Assembly (NCBI GenBank): GCA_963931865.1 | Contig: OZ007509.1 | Coordinates: 12,699,671-12,763,670, forward strand | Direction of reading: 5' to 3' | DNA from: Axinella damicornis | Taxonomy: Eukaryota > Porifera > Demospongiae > Axinellida > Axinellidae | Length of the DNA: 64,000 nucleotides | In this document: one piece after another, positions 1 through 10,565 of the stretch | How positions within the stretch are numbered: the stretch's first letter is position 1 | Layout: each line of letters starts with the position of its first letter | The notes under the pieces: generated by a model | The model's database searches: none | What the model was told of the DNA's origin: nothing | The model's input: the letters and a program-made list of their open reading frames with translations, nothing else | Program-made: the position numbers and the translations under genes

Positions 1-147
1 ATTATGATAATTACTGCAGTGCACACAATGACTCGGATAACTCTGCAGTATTCCACTGGCCATTGGAATGTGTCCTATTTCTAGAGTTTGTATACTGTTA
101 CTACTGTCTACACATTTTGCAAGTGCATGCACTCTAATCATATGTAC

Positions 148-305
148 CATTTTATCAAAATCAATGATGTAGACATCATTGACTCTTCCACGTCCTGGCT
201 GGTCCCCTCCGAAATACACAGCCTTGTGGTGGTTTACTGCTGTGAATGTGAAGCCGGAGGAGGGGGGAGGTCTTGGTCCAGTTGTGGTGGGGGAGGACCA
301 CTTGC
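148..305 (-). CDS. Kelch-repeat protein, second exon
   Basis: This 158-bp exon on the minus strand reads as a kelch blade. It carries the motif VYFGGDQPG followed by NDVYIIDFDKM, the usual 'GG ... n.v...d' kelch pattern. It is bounded by an acceptor (CTTCTGCAG before GCAAG) and a donor (ATG then GTACAT). It opens with two bases of a codon, which exactly complements the single base left by the exon at 2643-3165, so the two join in frame across a Gly codon to give VTEG-KWSSP. The downstream part of the gene lies before the window start. Kelch propellers are protein-interaction domains, usually cytoplasmic. The partner cannot be told from the sequence. The duplicated kelch locus near 60 kb has no copy of this exon in the window. 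Confidence 0.75.
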
Positions 306-2642
306 CTGCAGAAGGTGAAGCAGTACAGACAGTGTTTACTCTCATATTCACAATTGACTGCACTTAGCACATAGAGGCCCTGTAGATATAGGTAATGAAC
401 GACTGATGCACCGCCTCAACATAAGAAGTCGTTAAAAGTTCCATTCCATTTTCAATGTTAACCATGCTACCATGGTTTCCCAATCCACATGCATTCCACT
501 TGGGGATAACTGTGGGGAGGGGAGGGGCCGGAAGTCATGTGACTCCTTGTGCAGTAATGTCACAACATTAGTACTTTCCACACTCACTACAACAATACTG
601 GCAACTGATACCATCACCATAACATGTACCCAGTCACAGTGGGAGCCAGGAGGTCATTACCTCTCATGAATACTTCATCAGAACACAGGTACCTTGCACA
701 CACTCAGGAATGGGGTATGATGATAATGTCCTGAGGTGCAACCTTAAAATTTGTGTACTCCTTTGCATACATCCTTTTTGTGTTCCTTCCTGATCTGAGC
801 CAAGCAGGTGGACATAACCTGACCTAATTGTGACACAGTCAAGCTGTACACATTCTCCCCACATAGTTACATGTTAAGTACAAGATGAACATTAAGAGGT
901 TGATTGTTGGATCTGTGTTCCCATGCTGTGCCATTCAGTACCAGGGAAATACACAGACTCACACTTGGATGAGAACATGCCCATGTGGATCAGAGCCTGA
1001 ATTTGTGTCTGCTAGAGTTCATGAGTGCATGAGTGGAAAGATCATGTGGCGAAACCATATGAATTTAATGGCAGGCAAATGCAAATGCTAAGGGGGTCTT
1101 GGGGCATGTATTCCCCAGAAGTTTTGACTCCGTAAGGTGGATTTTGGGACCAGCTGGATGGTTTGGGAGCTCTACAGTTTCTGAGTGGTATCACAGCATT
1201 AGCTAGACAGTAGATGAGTAGGTACTTTTAAGTGAAAGAAACCTACAGCATTTGCAACCTGCAAACTAACCTAGTGGACACCAACAAAACTTCAGGCCCT
1301 CATGCATTTAGAAGACAGTGTAGTCCCTCCCAAGCCACTGTAAACTGTGTGGTTCCGATGTAACATGATGACCATTTGGATATAATGGGTTTTAATGTGG
1401 TGATAAATTTTGTAGTACACATACGTACATACACAGCAAGTCAAGGGTTCAATTTCTTGGAGAGAGCACTGTTACACAGACAGCTGGAGCTAGAATACTC
1501 ATGCTGACAATTTGTGTGTTAGGAATTCATGGTCTTCTGCTGATGGCAAGTATAGAGATTAGAGTGTGCCTACAGTATTGCCGACTATTTTATACGTGTT
1601 GCCGACTGTTGTACGGTGGTGTACTGACTACTGTAGCCAACACAATCAGTAAGGTCAACAATGCATAAATGGCAGGAGTCCCATTTGTGTACTAAGCAAC
1701 CTGGTTGCAGGTGTTGTTGGCATGGTTACCAGACTTTCTCCACTGCCTGTTTGTACTGCAGCCACTGCTACTATTGTGAATGGTGCTAGTCGGTTACACA
1801 ACTCAGTGTCAGTAGTTAAATGGTTAATACACCTCAGAGCTGCATGTGAACAGAGTATGCTAGTAGAGCATAACCACACCCAAAATGGGGGACGGGGATG
1901 TGGGGGAGGAGGGGCAGGTAGACCATGGGCCACGCAAACTTGAAGTCACCACTCATATCGTATAGCGCTTAAGTTTCGCGGGTCTAAATTTCGCGAATTA
2001 CGCTTTCAACGAAAATTTCGACACATGTTAATTTGTGCGCCTACGTACGTACGTGGACAGTATTCCAACGTACGTGCGCGACGGCTAGCTTGATGGCTTT
2101 GTTTGTGTACTTCAACAGTGAGGATGGACAGTAGTCGAGGTGCGGGTCCACATGGAGAGGTACCTGCCACTGCTGAAGCTGCCAGCTCCAGGTGCTCGAT
2201 GTGGCGCTTTTACCGCGAATTCGCGAAATGTTTTCAATGAAATGTTCTCGATGAGCAATTTGCGAAAATTTAGACCCACGAAATATAAGCGCCATACGGT
2301 AGTTTTCATCTGGCCACACCCTCTCAATTAAGTAATTGTCGATCACATTCTACACCAGGCTGTTGTGCAATTCAGTGCCACCTCAGAACCTGTTGTTCTG
2401 TTGTATAGCTCTTCACATTTTTGTTGTTCATTAAAAATGGTTTTACATACTCTACTGCATTACTACTTATTACGGTAATCACTACTCAACTCAAAATTGG
2501 GTGATAATTATCTAAACTTGGGCATAACATATGGACTACTACCCATGCATTGGCTCACTCAAAAATTCTCTATTCTAGAGCCGGCCCTGCACCCACACAA
2601 AGTATCACACTATAGAAGTTGCAACAAGTGAAATTTGCTTAC
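306..2642 (-). other. Intron between the two kelch exons
   Basis: I see no further exon that fits the phase. From about 890 onward it belongs to a block duplicated at 58.96-63.0 kb. It contains the inverted-repeat element at 1956-2301, which is missing from the other copy. Confidence 0.5.
1956..2301. mobile_element. Inverted-repeat element (MITE-like), TATCGTATAGCGCTTA ends
   Basis: The left end TATCGTATAGCGCTTAAG and the right end (reverse complement TACCGTATGGCGCTTAT) form imperfect terminal inverted repeats of about 23 bp. The interior is rich in TTTCGCGAA-type palindromes. The duplicated locus near 60000 lacks it, so this is a real insertion and not just a palindrome. A second copy is at 38628-39167. 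It has no coding capacity. TA may be the target or part of the end. Confidence 0.65.
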
Positions 2643-3165
2643 CTTCTGTGACATCAAAGACATGGAACTCGTCAGTCCAGCCTCTTCCGTCTGTAAAGGT
2701 AGTACTCTTGTGGAAGGATGATCCAGTCTGTATGGGCTGTGTGGGTACACCGTGTCCGCCTATGGTGGCTAGGTGGTGTGTGCCGAAGAAAACCATGCCA
2801 CACCCATTCTTTGGCATGGGACTTTTAGAAAACATGTCCTTCCACACTAGCGTGTCGGTGTCCAGTACGTGAAGGGAGTTGTGGCGAGATTTGCCATCAT
2901 GACCAGCAAATGAATACAAGGAAGTTGAGTGTGCCACTGCTGCTCCATGGCACAGCCCACGGGGTGGCACTCCTGTTGTATGTTGTTCCTGCCAGGTCTC
3001 CAGGTAGGGATCAAAGACATTCACAGTTGACTTCAGTTGGTCTTGCCCACCACGAAGAAAGTCTTTCGTAATTCCACCCCACATGTACGACTTGTTCCCA
3101 ACTTGGACTGCAAAGTGGTCGCATCTTGGGGATGGTTGATACCGGGAAGACAGAATGGAGGCCAT
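2643..3165 (-). CDS. Kelch-repeat protein, first coding exon (ATG)
   Basis: The ATG at 3165 opens 174 codons plus one base, ending at a GTAAGC donor (GAAG then GTAAGC). The product begins MASILSSRYQPSPR and contains kelch blades: KSYMWGG with NVFDPYLETW (residues ~25-60), SLYSFAGHDG with LHVLDTDTLVWK (~80-110), and CGMVFFGTHHLATIGGHG with FHVFDV (~120-172). The alternation of a GG strand with a following W is the family signature. No signal peptide is visible, so a cytoplasmic interaction protein is likely. The exon joins in phase to 148-305. A close copy with an intact frame is at 60303-60822, so the exon appears to be under coding constraint or the duplication is recent. It is a partial gene; the 3' part is outside the window. 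Confidence 0.8.
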
Positions 3166-3599
3166 CTCTCATACTAGTTGTAGTCTCAGAGGTCGGATCC
3201 TAGTTCAAGAATACAAATGACAGAATATAAACACATGTTCTAGTCCTCAGGCTCAACAGGCAATTCCGCTTATACACTGCACTAGTGCATGTGTCTTGTT
3301 CACTCCCAGCTCTCATCTGTTGCAGTATGACAACCAAGCAACAGAGGCTGAGAGTGGGGGACTGGGAACAATGCTGTAAGGTCTACATGTATAAAGCTGA
3401 ATGAGACTGAACCCCCATTTTGGACAACGCAGAAGTTTTGGGTGGCCCGTTAGTATAAAACAGACCTTTTATTAACAAACGAGAAAAGGCACTCCACTCC
3501 ATGAGTGATTATCTGCTATGCCCCTCCAACCACACCCTCAACCAAGAGCATCTTTAAGTTACAGTCTGATTATGTGGTTCTACATCACCTGTTGGAACG

Positions 3600-3639
3600 T
3601 AGCCTCATTCCCAGGCCACGTGACTTGGGAACGAGGCTA
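3600..3639. repeat. 40-bp foldback with TAGCCTC ends
   Basis: It starts TAGCCTCATTCCCAGGC and ends GGGAACGAGGCTA, leaving almost no loop. It is a near-minimal member of the foldback family listed at 8849, 44665, 48047, 51819 and 56452. No target duplication is evident here. Confidence 0.65.
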
Positions 3640-3710
3640 GAATATATAAACTGGGAGAGGCAATTTGTCATTTCTATATCGGCCACATTTCCAAATTTGG
3701 CAGTGGCCTC

Positions 3711-4062
3711 TAGCCTCATTCCCAGATCGCTTACATCTCCTGTCTTTGATCACTTGGGGAAGGCCTGGGAGATTTTGCCAATACTGGTGACGTCAGGTAG
3801 ACAGAGGGTACACACATGGGGGCTGGTGCCCAACCGTTATAGTTCCCACTTCACGTCGACCTGTCCCAGGCGTCGTGAACAATGAATGGTATACTGATAC
3901 TGCCTTGCGAATGCTCCCCTCAGACAGACATTGACAGGAAAGTCTTCAAAAGCATCTGACCCCAGTGTGTCAACCTGACATCACCACACATGACCTTACC
4001 CCTCCATATTTGGAAATGACCAAATCAAGACTGAAGGTGGGGAAGGCCTGGGTATAAGGCTA
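3711..4062. repeat. Foldback element, TAGCCTC-type ends, about 352 bp
   Basis: The left end is TAGCCTCATTCCCAGATCG. The right end, GGCCTGGGTATAAGGCTA, is its rough inverse. Internal arms around GATCACTTGGGGAAGGCCTG fold back on the right side. An equivalent element sits at about 61285-61620 in duplication copy 2, so this insertion predates the duplication. Confidence 0.55.
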
Positions 4063-4387
4063 TGTTCCAGTGCCTCTGTTGTCAAGGAAGGCAACCTAAG
4101 ACTTGTGCTTTGCATTGCACTCAGTGTACTTCCACTGTTTCTGTTCCATGCCGACGTTTTAAGTAGCATGTAAATGATTATTTGCATTAGTTATACTCGT
4201 GCACATACCCAAAACATTGGTCTGGCCATGGCCGGACTGCTTCCCCCAGCCCTGATAAAGTGCATGTTGTCTATGGAGCTCATGTGGCTCTAGGACTTTC
4301 TTCGTGTGATACAACGGATAATGGCGGGGGTCATAACATACGTAAAGAGAGTCTATTCTTTAGCTTAGTGTGCAGGTTCTAGCTTAA

Positions 4388-4959
4388 GGCTACGGGATCC
4401 CTGCGCGCGGATACGCGCACCGTATACTTGATTTAGCGTTATTTCATAGTTTTTTTGTCACCAAAAAGAAAGCCATGTGATCCGACCTGGACTTGGAAGA
4501 CCGTGTTGAAATAGGCACAAACAGTATAGAAAGGGCCGGACGAAGCATTTTTGTAAATACTGATGACCGTTCCGAAGTTATATGACGCTGTATTCCAAAG
4601 AGGGGAGTCAAGATGGCGGTTATTTGCACTCAAGAGTCGTTCTTTCGAGGACTGCTCAACCTAGCCACAAAACGCTTACGTCCCGCCCTAGAGCTTCCTA
4701 TGGTGTGTCTCCCAACAGTAGAATCGAGTTGCTGGTGGTCTTCGCACTGGAGATTTTTGGTGAATAGTTTGCTGGAATCAATTTAACCAGCGTACGACGG
4801 CTACAGTGTGAGCTGCTGTAATGATGTTTGGTCTGCATGTTGACTACCCTCCCTGCTTTGTGTCGAGTAAGTTTGATTTCGCTAGCTTACTTTCTGTGCG
4901 AGAAAAACGGGGTTGAAGAAATTATCTGACCACGCCCACCGCATGACGATCCCGTAACC
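4388..4959. mobile_element. Non-autonomous DNA element with TTAA target site
   Basis: The element is flanked on both sides by TTAA (4384-4387 and 4960-4963). Its ends, GGCTACGGGATC and the inverse of GATCCCGTAACC, are 12-bp inverted repeats with one mismatch. The duplicated locus keeps an empty site with a single TTAA at 61983-61986. TTAA targets are used by piggyBac and Kolobok transposases; which one applies here is not decidable. No transposase ORF is present, so it would need to be mobilised in trans. Confidence 0.85.
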
Positions 4960-5020
4960 TTAATAGAACCAATTTGTGTAACAAAACTATAACCTACAGC
5001 CTTCAAACAATGTTGATTAT

Positions 5021-5384
5021 TAATCGGAACCAGACCGTTCACACGGGGAGGAGGAAGGGTCTGGGCACGTTCCCACATTCAAGTTGTCCTGATGGAATAC
5101 AATTATGCGTGGGCAATTAGCGATCAACTGTGATACCACACGTACGAACACAGTCACGACCTGCTTGCTGCTCCCCTCACCTTTTGTCCCACACTCGTGG
5201 GTAATGGAATAGCACAGCGATTTGCTGTGTCTAGTCGGTAGTGACACTGGGAAGTAAATCGTTTCCATGCCATCAATGTTGACCTGATTTGTCAGGTCAA
5301 CATTCCGTTCCGGGGACAAGTTGAATGAGCACATGTGCCCAGACTCTTCCTCCTCCCCGTGCGAAGGGTCTGGTTCCGAGTCTT
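5021..5384. repeat. Foldback element, CGGAACCAGACC ends
   Basis: The left side ATCGGAACCAGACC is the inverse of the right side GGTCTGGTTCCGAGT. The better-preserved counterpart at 62071-62453 shows full TAGTCTCGGAACCAGACC ends. It is related in end sequence to the TAGCCTCG family. Confidence 0.55.
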
Positions 5385-6366
5385 CCGACACATTAAACAT
5401 ACCTTTGCTGACGTGTCTTGTAATAGACTACTTGTGTAGTGCTGCAACTGTCAGACTGAATCCTCACTGTAATGTTCAAGTGGTATTGAATCACAGAGCT
5501 GGACTGACAACAACCCCTGCCCTGAATTCAAATTGATTTCAGCCCCACCCCTTACTCATGTACAACAATTGAGCAAGGAGTAGCACAACACGATAACGGT
5601 TAGTGTAATGATGGGCTCCGGGTGTAATTTGCTTGGTTACTGTGGTACAGCTCAATGTTTAAGCTTGCACGAGTGATGGTACAGGCCCGTAACGAATAAA
5701 ATGACATGCAAACACAAAATACACAACCTGACAAGGGCGCAACTGTGACTAATTATGGCCTACAGCTAACACGCACGTAATGTTTAAAGACGGGCTTGCT
5801 TGCGTACCTGCAGCGCGTTTTGCAGAGCTCTATTTCAGGCGGTGAAACAGTCATACTGTGGGCGCATTCCTTGTTGGGTGTGGCACAAATTGTGCTAACC
5901 TCTGACGTCACGAGTTAATTAGCCTCGGGGCGATCTGAGACTCGAACTCGACTGAATTATTTTGAGACAGCAGAGTTGAGCCTGAGGATCGCAACAGCGC
6001 ACTGTAGTCTACTGAAGGGTTATTAAGGTTAGCGCTGAGCTGCACAGAGAGTACTCATGGTGCTTTCTAGTCTCGCGGGCCAGACGTTCGCGAACGTCTG
6101 CTCCTCGAGACCGTATATTTAAACTTAGTAGTAGGCCACTGCACGGTAGTCTCGCCAGACCACCACTGTGACTGCATGCACAAGGGGGTAGTCTAGCGGG
6201 CTAGCCCCTCGAATTTTCCCCAAACCGGATTGACTGAAAGCGATCGCGTGCTGGAGAAAGCGAAGGGCTAGCTTGTGGGGGTAAACATTGGCCCTCCCCT
6301 TATGCTATGGCAAATACGCCACAGTCCACTTTCCCGGACAGCTGCTGTACAGCTGACACTTTAACT
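5385..6366. other. Intergenic, with one small perfect palindrome
   Basis: I see no gene. Positions 6081-6100 are a perfect 20-bp palindrome (CAGACGTTCGCGAACGTCTG) inside a larger AGTCTCG ... CGAGACC inverted pair (about 6069-6112), another small member of the foldback class. Sequence homologous to duplication copy 2 ends near 5965. Confidence 0.5.
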
Positions 6367-6854
6367 CAAGGGGGTGACACTCCCATTGATGCCGTAGTCA
6401 GAGCTGCGACTGGGGTCTTGACCGTCATTTTTGCTGCTTGACCGCATCGCATAAAGACTCTTGACCGTTTGACTGCCAAGGGGTGGTCACTCCCATATGC
6501 GCAATACTTAGAGCTGCGACCGGGGTCACAAATTGTGACCGCCTAAATTCGGCTGTGACCACGTGACCGGCCCTCAAAATCGTTGGTGACCCCATGACCG
6601 CACCGTAAAATTATTATTCGTGACCCTGTGACCTAGTACCTCTCAACTGTACCGTACCGTAATGCTCAGCTCAATTGAAGGCTGTCAATCAAAGGCTGTC
6701 ACGCTGGCGGATAAAAGCAGCGCAGAATCGGCCATGGAGTTATTCAGCGAAGGAGACCGTGAGACGTGGAATTCTGCGATCTGTTAAGGTAGGAAGCACG
6801 GCATCGGCGAAATCGCGCAATTTTGCTCATGAATAATTAATGAGATGACGTCAC

Positions 6855-7223
6855 TCACATACGGTTATATAGAGTTATTGATCTGTTTACGTTTTCCCAT
6901 GGCGGCAACCGGAATAAACAAGGGGGGCTTTTCTCTTTGATGCGGCTAGCGGCCCTTTCAAGTTTCAAATCGGTACTCTGATGTGGCCGTGCGGTACTTT
7001 GAAGATTTGTTTGAACACTCTTTTTTTCTTTTTTTTCTTTTTTTAAGTAAGAAGCTATTCTAGCTGATTGAATGTAGCGATGGGCTATCTGAGTGTGAAT
7101 AGCTAGGTGGAGTGAGCAGAAATGTTTGTGGGTCTGCTGAAGTGGCCGAAGAACAGCCTGGAAAGTGAACAGCATCCGACAGCTCCCTGGCCAAGGTACT
7201 CTAGAGAGTTGACCTTTCGGCAT
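6855..7223 (-). CDS. Hypothetical ORF inside the 6.4-8.3 kb element
   Basis: It is an ATG-initiated frame of 122 residues, basic, with the lysine-rich block YLKKEKKEKKSVQ near residue 65. It overlaps the end of the ORF at 7201-7722 by 23 bp in another frame. I recognise no domain. The lysine block comes from a simple CTTTTTTTC tract, so chance is a real possibility. Its only support is position inside an element and an ATG. Confidence 0.2.
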   Translation of the reverse strand: MPKGQLSRVPWPGSCRMLFTFQAVLRPLQQTHKHFCSLHLAIHTQIAHRYIQSARIASYLKKEKKEKKSVQTNLQSTARPHQSTDLKLERAASRIKEKSPPCLFRLPPWENVNRSITLYNRM

Positions 7224-7722
7224 TACAGGCCCCGCCCATTTTGGTGTTAGGGCGAATTTGGCTGGTTTGGTAGCTGGACTGGGCTGGTGAGAGGGAGTAG
7301 ATGTGTGGCCAAAACTCTGTCACCGAGAGGTGAACGTGGAAAAGCATCCCTAGTTTTGCAGGGGGTAGGTTGACCTTTTGAAGAGTGCCCTTGGCTTGAG
7401 TCAGTTTTAGTTGGTGTGCGTGGAATTTTATTTGAAAGCCTAGGGTAGCCAAACCTCTGTTTTTGAGGGTGGCAGTGAGTTTTGGGCTGTAGCCTGCAAG
7501 TGAGGAGAGCAGGTGGTAAATCCATCCGTAGTTTTTGGGCCTGTTTTGTGTGTGTATTGATGATGGGGTCAGAGTGTGGGTGGGGCCTTGGAGAGGGTCC
7601 AAATTTTCAGTTTCGTAGAGGGCCTTAAAATTGAGTTTTAGGGCATTTTCAAGCAGAAGGAGCAGTTTGATGCAAAGTATTGCTGAAACTTGTGTACGCT
7701 TTGATGCTGCCCATTTATCCAT
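7201..7722 (-). CDS. Hypothetical 173-residue ORF inside the 6.4-8.3 kb element
   Basis: The frame runs from the ATG at 7722 (MDKWAASKRTQ) to a TAG at 7201. It shows a short hydrophobic stretch, ILCIKLLLLLENALKL (residues ~14-29), then an H/P/T-rich remainder with no motif I can name. Codon use and composition are not implausible for coding sequence, and the frame lies centrally between the terminal repeats where an element gene is expected. I see no DDE triad, zinc finger or nuclease signature. It may be an accessory gene, a relic or a chance frame. Confidence 0.3.
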   Translation of the reverse strand: MDKWAASKRTQVSAILCIKLLLLLENALKLNFKALYETENLDPLQGPTHTLTPSSIHTQNRPKNYGWIYHLLSSLAGYSPKLTATLKNRGLATLGFQIKFHAHQLKLTQAKGTLQKVNLPPAKLGMLFHVHLSVTEFWPHIYSLSPAQSSYQTSQIRPNTKMGGACNAERSTL

Positions 7723-8512
7723 CAACTTGGTTTCGGAGATCGCGGTACCCGTGTTTCCTACCTTAATCTTAACGGTTAGTTAGTAAAGCATGTAGCTACA
7801 CCCTCGAAAGATCACGTGTAAAGTGCGTGCCGTGCACGTGCATGCCTGTTGTGCATGTGACATGACGTCGACGACAGTATTATATTTGACTACCTGGCGC
7901 GAAGTACACGGCTCAGAGCGCAGGACATATACCTCCTGCCATCGCTGCTGCATAACTGAAACACCAGCTAGCTAACTGGTGTACGTTCTTCTGTTTGCAG
8001 TGATTTCTAAAATGTTAAAATTTAGGCTGTAACCGCTTGGAAAAACCTTCGTGACCCTGTGACCACACAGAAAAAGCCTCAGTGACCCAGTGACCGCATT
8101 GTGACCCCGGTCGCAGCTCTAAGTATTGCGCATATTGGAGTGACCACCCCTTGACTGCGCTGTATTTCAGCCGTTGACCGCTTGACTGCCGATAGTATAC
8201 GGAAGAATGCGTAGCGACTGCAGCCTTTCCTTAGTATACGGGGTCAAGATTCGCTGATAAGCCCGGTCGCAGCTCTGACTACAGCGTGTATGGGAGTGTC
8301 ACCCCCTTGTAACTGGTATAAACGTATCACCATCCTCCTCTTGATGGACACCCTGCAAATTTGTGCTAACTGCGCTTGGAGTGATGGAGGTAGCTTGCCT
8401 GCTGAATACACCTGGATTTCACCTCCAATTGAGCAGGAGGTCACCCAATGAATCTCCACGGTGTGGTGAATTTGAATGCTCTCACATCTCAAGGGGGCCC
8501 TAATATCATATT

Positions 8513-8537
8513 GGGGGGGGGGGGGGGGGGGGGGGGG
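8513..8537 (+). repeat. Poly-G run, 25 nt
   Basis: It is an uninterrupted G homopolymer on the plus strand and one of five long G runs in 8.5-16.7 kb. Glycine-rich ORFs across it are artefacts of the tract. Confidence 0.95.
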
Positions 8538-8739
8538 CTGTACCACAGGGCCTCACAAAACTTCTGGGGCCCTATTCTCATGGGGGCCCAAAAACATTGT
8601 GTTTGTCTCAAGCTCACTCAGGCTCACCCCAATCAGTGAAGAGGCATTGCTTTTAATTTTGTAGTATCTGTGTCATGTGACAGGACAATTTTTTGCTACT
8701 GCTTTAGCACCTTGTTCCCAGTCTCATGGTGGTGGTGGT

Positions 8740-8777
<38 letters not shown>
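8740..8777 (+). repeat. Poly-G run, 38 nt
   Basis: It is an uninterrupted G run preceded by a (GGT)n stretch (GGTGGTGGT), suggesting growth from a GGT microsatellite. Confidence 0.95.
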
Positions 8778-8778
<1 letters not shown>

Positions 8779-8848
8779 AATACTTGGATGAGTTTATCCT
8801 GGTTGGCCACCACTAAGTCCATGGTATGGCTGTATACTAAGACTGCTT

Positions 8849-8948
8849 TAGCCTTGTTCCCAGTCTCCTGGGGGGGGGGAGGCCAATACTGATTTTAACC
8901 TGGTGGGCCACCTCTCTCCTCCCCCTTACGAGCCTGGGAACGAGGCTA
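8849..8948. repeat. 100-bp foldback element, TAGCC(T/C) ends
   Basis: It starts TAGCCTTGTTCCCAG and ends GCCTGGGAACGAGGCTA. The flanks are AGACTGCTT (8840-8848) and GGACTGCTT (8949-8957), a 9-bp direct repeat with one mismatch, which fits a target duplication. Confidence 0.75.
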
Positions 8949-10145
8949 GGACTGCTTGCAATTGGATGACTCCAGGGTCCCTCAGGTTGCATGAATCAGT
9001 TTGTCCCAGTTCAGTCCATCCTCAAGGGTGAGGGTCAGTTGTGGCTTGCATGAGTCCTTTAGGGCTTGCTAACTTCAAACAACCCAGGGTTGTTGGAATG
9101 TGGGTTGGGTCTGGGGTGGTCTCTCTTGCTGACCCAGTGCTGTCTGTTGTACCAGACAAGGGGTGGAACTCGGTCAGTATTCATGTGGTGTTGGGTGCTT
9201 GTGTAATGTACCACTAGATTTGATAGTACTTACTGGAGGCTTGTGTACCACATGGGATGTAATACTAGTCCTTGAAGTGACAGTAGGCGGGAGGTGGGTC
9301 AGGACCTGTGGGGATGAGGCTGTATGTCCACACACCCAAGAACAGTGTAGTGATGCCAAGTTATATTCCACCAGTAATCTGTTCACCATTCATCACAATG
9401 TACAACCTCGATTGTGTTTGTCACACTGTCAGATATGATGACTAGTGTAGCAGCTGCCAACAGCACCCTCTGCAGAATGCATTCCCATGCAGACACCAGA
9501 GAACTAGCCTCGTTCCTAGTCCCAAGCCCAGGTTCGTTACTGATGACATGACTTGCATGTAACTTGATTTCTGGTTTGTACAGCTGTTTTCAGTCATGAT
9601 TCTTGCAGTGACAGTATGTTAACAGTACGGCAGTATACAAACATATGTTGAGGATCAGTGCTAACAACATGAAGAGTAAGTCTGTGAGTACGGCTACTAG
9701 GACTGCTTGCAGTTGGTGGACACCACAGTGTGGGGTCTTAGGTTGTGTTTGTCCCAGTTCAGTCCAACCTCAAGAGTTAGGGCCTGTTGTAGTTTGAGTC
9801 CTGTAGGCAGTGCTACTGTCACTTCAAACAGTCCAGGGTTGTTTCAACGTAGGTTGGGTTACAGTTGTGTGGGGTAGTCTCTCTTGCTGGTCTAATACCC
9901 CATGAACCCAGTGCACCATTCATGTGTTACTGTGCCAGACAAGAGGTGGAACTCTGCCAGTATCCATGATTGTGTTTGTTGGTCATTATCATCACCACCT
10001 CGTGCACCTGGGAAATATTCATGTGTTACTGGATGCCTGTGTGGACAACACTAGTCCTTGAAGTGAAGGGAGGTGGGGCCAGGCCTGCAGATAATGCCTG
10101 CCACTTTGCACCACATGCACAACAAACTCACTAGTAATTGAACTG
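8949..10145 (+). repeat. Local direct duplication (about 8950-9290 and 9700-10075)
   Basis: Both halves contain GACTGCTTGCA, then TTTGTCCCAGTTCAGTCCA, then CCAGGGTTGTT, then GGGTAGTCTCTCTTGCTG-like text and CCAGACAAG.GGTGGAACTC in the same order. They have diverged by many small indels. No gene is supported within. The spacer 9300-9700 shows nothing recognisable. Confidence 0.65.
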
Positions 10146-10239
10146 GTGAAATATTCACCATTTGAAGTTAGGGGTAAAGTTGATGGAATTTCAGCCCAAG
10201 CAGTAAACTCTCACTATACATATGGCCTGTATACATATG

Positions 10240-10345
10240 CACACTCACAAACACAATGTACCATCACACATTCACACATGCACACATTCACCCACACACC
10301 CACACATACACACATGTGCATACCTACACACACACATACAGACGT
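10240..10345 (+). repeat. CA-rich simple repeat
   Basis: It is an imperfect (CA)n tract with ACACACAT and CACACATT variants. ORFs on both strands here are Cys/Val/His-rich by-products. Confidence 0.85.
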
Positions 10346-10565
10346 ATGCACAGCTGACATATGCAGGGTGAAATGGAGGAGTCTGGCGTGACCAAGGACA
10401 GTATCTACCGGTATGCAGGGTGGGGAGTTGCCGTGTACACATGAAAGGATAGTGCATGTTTGAAGTGGTGTATGCACTGGGTGAGTGGTCTGGGAGGGAA
10501 GGGGGTTGCAAAGATTATAAGTGGGTGTGAGAGAGGACCTCTACTCTCCAGGGAGCTAATTCAGC

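Larger units (their letters stand above)
3166..4387. other. Upstream flank of the kelch exon, no gene seen
   Basis: It holds two foldback elements (3600-3639 and 3711-4062) and otherwise sequence shared with 60.8-61.98 kb. I see no supported exon. Confidence 0.5.
890..5965 (+). repeat. Segmental duplication A, copy 1
   Basis: The stretch aligns by eye, in the same orientation and order, with 58960-63005. Landmarks shared by both are the text around GGATCTGTGTTCCCATGC (905 and 58969), the kelch exon, the run CTTCCCCCAGCCCTGATAAA (4240 and 61840) and the region ending near GAGCTAATTAGCCTCGGGG. Copy 1 is longer mainly because it carries the 346-bp element at 1956-2301 and the 572-bp element at 4388-4959. 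Edges are approximate. Confidence 0.8.
6367..8309. mobile_element. 1.9-kb inverted-repeat element with two-module termini and 5-bp TSD
   Basis: TAACT occurs directly outside both ends (6362-6366 and 8310-8314). The ends begin CAAGGGGGTGACACTCCCAT and are inverted over about 50 bp up to CAGAGCTGCGAC. Further in, a second related module, AAGGGGTGGTCACTCC ... TTAGAGCTGCGACCGGGGTC, is also inverted (about 6478-6536 against 8104-8155). Inside these lie clustered GTGACC/TGACC repeats. A third inverted pair, TTAAGGTAGGAAGCACGG, sits near 6785 and 7750. Two overlapping minus-strand ORFs fill the centre. CA-starting ends and a 5-bp duplication are compatible with a hAT-like element, but I recognise no transposase. 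Confidence 0.75.

Noticed and set aside
885..1091. Cys-rich small ORF
   Set aside because: The homologous stretch at 58965-59110 does not keep the frame, so coding is unlikely.
8448..8892. Poly-glycine ORFs
   Set aside because: They depend entirely on the poly-G runs.
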